From Protula sp. h YS-2021 (taxonomy: Eukaryota > Annelida > Polychaeta > Sabellida > Serpulidae), in the NCBI GenBank assembly GCA_949752745.1, contig OX457031.1:8283328-8347327 (forward strand): a stretch of DNA of 64,000 nucleotides. Direction: 5' to 3'. The notes beneath the pieces were generated by a model that did no database searches, was not told where the DNA came from, and saw nothing but the letters and a program-made list of their open reading frames with translations. Positions within the stretch are counted from its first letter, which is position 1. Every line of letters begins with the position of its first letter. The position numbers were made by a program, and so were the translations under genes. Below, in pieces: positions 58,193 through 64,000 of the stretch.

Positions 58193-60667
58193 CAGGTGTT
58201 GGCTGCCGATCAATCTCATGATGCTCAAGATCATCCGGATCGCTGTCAGGGATTGCATCCACGTTTGCTAGATCTTGCAGTTCGCAGTCTTCTGGGATTT
58301 CTTCTAAAGGTTTTCCGGCAAAGTCGCTCTGAGGCTTTCCGCTGTTCAGTGCAATCAAGATCTGCGCAACTTTACATTTTTCGAGTAAACTTTCTGGTAG
58401 GCGGTAGAAAGACCTATGCACCCTTATGTCATGACCCATGAAATTGGCTAACATATCTTGATCACCTTCTCCAATTTGCAGCATCTGGGACATAGTTCCT
58501 AAGTGTTTCCGAAGTTTTGTCGATGTAAACGCGTCTAGATTTGAAACTTTCGCTTCTTCGGCTAATAATCTGAGCATGATATGACCACCGTATGGAGTAG
58601 AGCAGCTGCCAGGGCGGGCGAATAAGAAATCATTGCCCCCATCGTCAACAAATTCTTCACGCAGCTTCAACAAATGCATCACGTGGTGTACGACATCTTC
58701 TGTTAAGAGTACCGCTATGCGTCGTCCGCGTTTGCCCATAAATTCAACCCTTTTGTAAAGTTTGGCCAACTCCACCTCAAATTTGTCTAGCCCTTCAAGA
58801 ATCTCTTCATCTGGGACCTGGCTATTTGCAATACCACTCCGGAAAATAGTTACCGTCATTCGCTGGACTTCGCCGCTCCTCTTCCGATTGAAAAGTATTA
58901 TTTTCCCCATTAAAAATTTAACTAGATCGACGGACGTTTTCCTCCCCGTCTTCCCTTCTAAATTCTTTAACCCCTCATCAATGTAGTCGTGAACTTTAGC
59001 GATGTCTTTAAAAAGCGGAAGCACTCTTTCTTTGTTGAATTTTCGGATATTTAATGTGTGTTTTGCTTTCTTTGAAAGTAGACAGAATTCTTTGGAATGC
59101 AGTCGCAGAAAATTGTGTGTTTTCATTTCTGTTTCGATGTCAGCAGTCTTTACAGACCAGTTGATAAGTATGTCAGCCACTTGAACCAACAGACTGCCAA
59201 GCTTCATCACACTGGATGGCGTCTCAAGATTGCCGCTTTCGTCGGATGCACTGAGCTGCACACAGTCCATAAGAAAATCAAAATTGACAGGGTCGAGCAA
59301 ATCTTTGTATTCTTTGATATCGCTGTTGTTTTCCTTCCCTAGTTTTAATACCTTCGCCAACAGACGGAGCCTAGTTGATATCATGTGATCGAGTTCCAAG
59401 TGACTGTATTTCCTAATTTCATATTCCAAATATTTCAGCAAAAGGGTGTCATTCTTTATGATTGTTAAGATTTCGTCATCTTTCAGTTTGGCAATGAAGT
59501 TTCTGACAGCCTCACTTTCCGATTTGAGCAGCAGCATCATTCCTCGTCCAGATTTTATTGCTGTTCGTCTTTTTGAGTGCGCATCTTCTTCCCCTGCCCC
59601 GCGTTTTACCGGGCATTCACGCCAGTGTTTCCACAAGTATTCCTTTGTATACATGGCAAGGCAATACTTGCAAGGTAAAAGTTCTTTCTTCGCACCTTCC
59701 TTGCGCATCCTCACTTTTGTCTTGTATCTGGCTATAAAGGATGACTTCCCCGATTTGGCTAATTCTTTGTTGTGCATAAAATCTCCTTTGTTGACAAGAA
59801 GCCTCCACATTCGCTTGCGCTCCTTTCTTCCCTCTGCTGACGATTTACTGATGGCACAAATGTAGATAACTTCTTTCTCGCGGGCATGCTGTGTTTCCAT
59901 GTGCCTTGGTACCTTTGGGTAAAGTTTTCGGCAAAAAATGCAGCAGTGCAGTTTTGATTTTGGAGCTTGTGTTGCAGTGTCTTCTTTTCGACTGTTATCG
60001 CTGCGTCTTTGTTCAGTAGCCTCATCCCTTGCACTAGAATCTGGTGTTTCACGAGAATTTAAATCGTCCGTAATTCGCCCGTACCCTGCCGAAACACTGC
60101 TCTCTGTCGGATTATCTTGCTTTCTCCCGCTTGGCTTGTCTTGAGTTTCATCTTCCTCGGATGAAAAATAAAAGCGCCTTACTCTTCTCTTTCGTGGTCT
60201 TATAACATCGCTGTTGTCGTCATCTTCATTATGCTTTCTTTTCTGTGCTCCTTCGCTACTTTTTGTCGTCGTGTTTCCTGATTCAGGCAAACTTGGTACC
60301 TCATCTTCGAACTGGAGTCGCCGTCTTTTCTTGCTTCTTTTTTTTAACACGGCCTTTTCTAACCAACTTGGAAAATTTTGGAGAGTGACGTTGCGGTGGT
60401 AATGTAATATCACTTGCAGAGGATGAAAACGGTGATTTTGGGTTTCTGCTGATGTGCTTTTTTTCTTACTTTCTATTGCCGTTTCATCTTCTTTCATTTT
60501 TGCATATATTTTTTCCAACTCTAAATGTATTGAGACATCTACAGGATCTTGTACAGAATCAGACGCATATCCCAAAACCTGAGGTTCAAGAGGAAGAACA
60601 CCAGCTACATTGGCAGGAGAGATAGGCCTAATAACTCCTATTATATTTTCCTTCACAGACTCGGCTT
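58193..60667 (-). CDS. Gene B large exon: zinc fingers plus tyrosine-recombinase-like domain, open throughout
   Basis: 2475 bp (825 codons), same acceptor and donor as copy A. All recombinase-like residues of copy A (R, K, R, GH, Y) are kept. Where copy A has TAA, copy B reads LLEKCKVAQIL and continues through an acidic SDPDDLEHHEIDRQPTPG tail to the donor. A 15-bp in-frame insertion gives SARDEA near 60020. Two homopolymer changes (T runs near 60460 and 60340) shift and then restore the frame, so about 47 residues between them differ completely from copy A. This is the better candidate for a working exon, apart from that segment. Confidence 0.87.
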
Positions 60668-61013
60668 CTACAACATACACAAAAGATATCCACCCTTAAA
60701 CTAAGTTCGCTTGGAGTACCGGATCGAAAGGGTAATTTTACTACTGCAGGTTTGTGTAGTGCAGGGTTTTCCTGTTTACAAAAGGAAAGCAGCGAAAAAT
60801 AAATGTGTGTAGTATTTTATTATGTCAAGCTTCATGGGCAACCTAACATTACTTAACTCTTATTCCCCTTTAACACACTATATCACAGTACATGAACATT
60901 CTTTTTCTCCTTGAGATTTAAACCTTGCAGGCACATTCTGCCAATAGAGCCAGCGAATGGTCGCATAACGTGTGCATCAATTCCTTGCAAAGGACATAGG
61001 CATAGGAGACGCA

Positions 61014-61264
61014 GAGCCCTCAGCCAATAGCAGTGACATTACTGTGGGCGAGTTACTTTTGTGAGATATCGCCCGGACAACAAAAAGTTTAAGGTGGGAC
61101 GGACGGAGAAGCGACAAATTGAACGCTCCGTTGCACATCTGTACTACATATACTTTCTTCCTATAACGTTTTGTGAAGCTACGATATCGCAGGGAAAAAA
61201 AGTTCGGACAGACGGACGAAGAGACCCATAGCAATAGCCTTCGGCCAATATTGGCTGAGGGCTA
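61014..61264. mobile_element. MITE in gene B intron
   Basis: Copy of the element at 38279-38528, in the same intron, with the same inverted ends. It was therefore present before the gene duplication. Confidence 0.7.
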
Positions 61265-61386
61265 AAAACCTAGGCTACTCCCCACTATCATCCCACCCCC
61301 CACCCCACCCCCCAAACACCACCCCACCACCGGCTTCATTCACCCAACAACCTTGAAAACATATATGAAAAATAGAAATTACTCAC

Positions 61387-62258
61387 GGTATAAATTGTCT
61401 GTGTCTGCAGGAACTTCAGACGTCGACGACGCGATCTCATGCGGCACAATAGCGTGTGAGAATGTAAGAGCTCGAGGTCTCATTTTCCTGCAAAGCGATG
61501 CGACATTAACCAGGAAACTAGGATTTTCTTCACAACCCCGTGTGATTGCCATCGATACATTTGGTTCAGCTTCCTGTTTAACATTAACTTCAGGAAGTGT
61601 GGAAGAAATTTGTCGAATCCAATAAACTGCACGTCGCTATCGGAAGAATCATCGTGTTTTATAGGTTTGCTAGCAAAAGGTCCACTTGTTTCAAATTTAG
61701 GTTCTGTGTCAGGTACTGGAACAATTGTAATTGCTTTGCTTTGCTGTTCAAGCACACTGGCAAGAGAGGACCTGGTATCGTCAATATTTGTCGTTGCAGC
61801 CTCGAAAACTTCTTTCTTTATTTTGCCTGTTCGCATGTCATTATCAAAACTCTCGTATCCTGTTATTTGTACGTCGCTGGAACTGCCTCCTGATTCTCCC
61901 CCTGGTATTAATGACATGTGACGTTTCCCTGGATCCACTGGTATCAATTCGCATGAAGCGGTTACTTCAGTGCTGGCACATAAATTTTCAACATCACAAA
62001 TATCTGGAACGCCTAACTCTTTAATTAAGTTCTTCACCTGACCTAAAACTTCCATTGCTTCCGTCAATTTCTTAGGTGTTTTGGTCTCCAGTGCATCATT
62101 TTGATGCGAGAAATTCCTGTCAAGAGTTGATTTATAAGGGGTATCCAATACGAGGAAATCTAATTTGGAGAGGCTGATATCTTCATTTTCATGCGCAGTC
62201 GGCAGGAAATGAATATCAGCAGCAATGCCTTGTTTAGCTTCCTCGTAATGCTCAGGAC
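61387..62258 (-). CDS. Gene B exon with SIM-like motifs and the same frame conflict
   Basis: 872 bp, almost identical to 38652-39523. The entry frame stops at 61480, the exit frame is -1 relative to it, and the G-TTA-AAC heptamer is at 61576-61582. Both copies keep both frames open over the overlap, which argues against a random sequencing error. Confidence 0.75.
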
Positions 62259-62518
62259 CTGAACAGAATAAACAGATAATGCTTTGTACTTTGATTTTTT
62301 CAACAATTTTTCTTTAAACAAAAAACGGTTTTCTCAGGCACTTTCCATGATTAATGTTCAACTTTTTGTCAAAACATCTATGCGTGTCCTCCTTCGTTTT
62401 AAACTCCAGACTATGGTCTATATCTTTCAAGAATAAAACGCTAGCCGTGTCGCGTGTAAATTCATCCATCCTGTGAACATGGGATCTTTGAAACACCGAA
62501 TAACCAATTTAGTCTTAC

Positions 62519-62635
62519 CAGTAGATACACGCGGCTCAGCAGGCGGATTTGTTGTCTCACCATGACCAATCAGTGACGGCCCCACCTCCTGGGCTGATGG
62601 TTTGGTAGGTCTAGAAGGCACATTTTCTTCACTCC
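62519..62635 (-). CDS. Gene B repeat exon (39 codons), unit 1 from the left
   Basis: 117 bp, phase 1 to phase 1, same proline-rich peptide as in gene A. Confidence 0.77.
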
Positions 62636-62917
62636 CTGAATGCATAATAGTTAACTCTAATTGCTTTTGAAATAGTTCTCCGCAAAGTGTTCCTTCTGTC
62701 TGGCTCCACTTTCGAAAAAATAACTTGAGTAGGGAAACCCTTGAATGGCCAGCAAACTCACAACAAAAGTGCGCAGAGGATCTGTGTGTCCCATGTTCAC
62801 ATTTTATGAAAATAACTGTCGAGAAACGAATGTGTCGTTTCGTGTGTGTGTTGCGTTAATTCATTCATCCTGTGAACATGGGATCTTTCACACACCGAAT
62901 AACAATTTCAATCTTAC

Positions 62918-63034
62918 CAGTAGATACGCGAGGCTCAGCAGGCGGATTTGTTGTCTCACCATGACCAATCACTGACGGCCCCACCTCCTGGGCTGATGGT
63001 TTGGTAGGTCTAGAAGGCACATTTTCTTCACTCC
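62918..63034 (-). CDS. Gene B repeat exon, unit 2 from the left
   Basis: 117 bp, 399 bp from unit 1, same signals. Confidence 0.77.
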
Positions 63035-63527
63035 CTGAATGCATAATAGTTAACTTTAAGTGCTTTTGAAATAGTTCTCCGCAAAGTGTTCCTTCTGTCT
63101 GGCTCCACTTTCGGAAAAAACTTTAGTAGGGAAACTAATATCCCAAAGACAGTTGTACTACAATGACTGTCGCTTAGAATTAAACTCTTGAACCCTTGAA
63201 TGACCAGCAAACTCACAACAACAAAAGTGCGCAGAGGATTTATGTGTCCTATGTTCACATTTTATAACAAGAGACAAACTGAACCCTCCCCCCTGCATAT
63301 CTACACGATATGTACTTTCTTCCTGTAAGGTTTTGTGAAGCTCCGATAAAAAGTTTTGAGATGTCGTCCAAACAAAAAAAAGTTTACGGACAGACGATAA
63401 TATTGGCTGAGGGCTAAAAATAACTGTTGACAAAAACGAATGTATCGTTCCGTGTGTGTGTCGTTTCAGTGCATTCATCCTGTGAACATGGGATCTTTCA
63501 CACACCGAATAACAATTTCAATCTTAC

Positions 63528-63644
63528 CAGTAGATACGCGAGGCTCAGCAGGCGGATTTGTTGTCTCACCATGACCAATCACTGACGGCCCCACCTCCTG
63601 CGCTGATGGTTTGGTAGGTCTAGAAGGCACATTTTCTTCACTCT
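63528..63644 (-). CDS. Gene B repeat exon, unit 3 from the left
   Basis: 117 bp, 610 bp from unit 2. It has CTCTCTGAAT at its acceptor side, like exon 40793-40909 of copy A. Confidence 0.77.
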
Positions 63645-63925
63645 CTGAATGCATAATAGTTAACTTTAAGTGCTTTTGAAATAGTTCTCCGCAAAGTGTT
63701 CCTTCTGTCTGGCTCCACTTTCGAAAAAAAACTTGAGTAGGGAAACCCTTGAATGGCCAGCAAACTCACAACAAAAGTGCGCAGAGGATCTGTGTGTCCC
63801 ATGTTCACATTTTATGAAAATAACTGTCGAGAAACGAATGTGTCGTTTCGTGTGTGTGTTACGTTAATTCATTCATCCTGTGAACATGGGATCTTCCAAA
63901 CGTCGAATAACAAATTCAATCTTAC

Positions 63926-64000
63926 CAGTAGATACACGCGGCTCAGCAGGCGGATTTGTTGTCTCACCATGACCAATCACTGACGGCCCCACCTCCTGGG
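63926..64000 (-). CDS. Gene B repeat exon, unit 4 from the left (partial)
   Basis: The donor is present at 63925, and the 5' part of the exon is cut by the window edge. Confidence 0.7.

Overview
The window looks like nuclear DNA of a metazoan, most likely a marine invertebrate. The signs are AT-rich non-coding DNA, spliced genes with GT-AG introns, BEL/Pao, Ty3-like and LINE retroelements, a protein-primed type-B DNA polymerase, satellite arrays and MITEs. The sequence alone does not fix the phylum. No operons, CRISPR arrays or convincing tRNA/rRNA genes are seen.

Layout. (1) 1-5.1 kb: the minus strand carries one uninterrupted reading frame from 2367 to the left edge. It encodes the N-terminal half (789 codons) of a Polinton-like family-B DNA polymerase, with three exonuclease motifs. 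Upstream of it lie about 2.3 kb of G-rich minisatellite and a perfect 98-bp palindrome. (2) 5.5-18 kb: a decayed Ty3/gypsy-like element on the minus strand (gag, protease and integrase remnants) is split by a complete BEL/Pao retrotransposon (8338-16296, plus strand). The BEL element has apparently identical 869-bp LTRs and a 5-bp target duplication, yet its gag-pol carries five coding lesions. (3) 18.4-22.05 kb: a broken L1/Tx1-like LINE on the minus strand. (4) 22-27.8 kb: mostly featureless AT-rich DNA. (5) 27.8-33.9 kb: an array of about ten 605-bp satellite monomers. (6) 34.0-44.4 kb: a 13-exon minus-strand gene (copy A). (7) 45-54.2 kb: a 1.37-kb triplication, a (CA)39 tract, a TTAA-flanked MITE and a 31-bp minisatellite. 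(8) 54.3-64 kb: a second satellite array followed by a near-identical second copy (B) of the gene, cut by the right edge.

The most interesting object is the duplicated gene. Its exons join, almost all in phase 1, into a protein of roughly 1,600 residues. In order it has a PWWP chromatin-reader domain, a short exon and then a long exon with SIM-like (SUMO-interaction-like) motifs separated by a tandem array of 117-bp (39-residue) proline-rich exons, two C2H2-like zinc fingers, a tyrosine-recombinase-like domain and two C-terminal SANT/Myb-like modules. I infer a captured Crypton-type recombinase fused to a histone reader. The long SIM exon holds a reading-frame conflict shared by both copies: its 5' end and its 3' splice phase are in different frames. 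This suggests a switch by alternative splicing, a -1 frameshift, or an ancestral lesion. Each copy also has its own private defect (a nonsense codon in A, compensating homopolymer indels in B).
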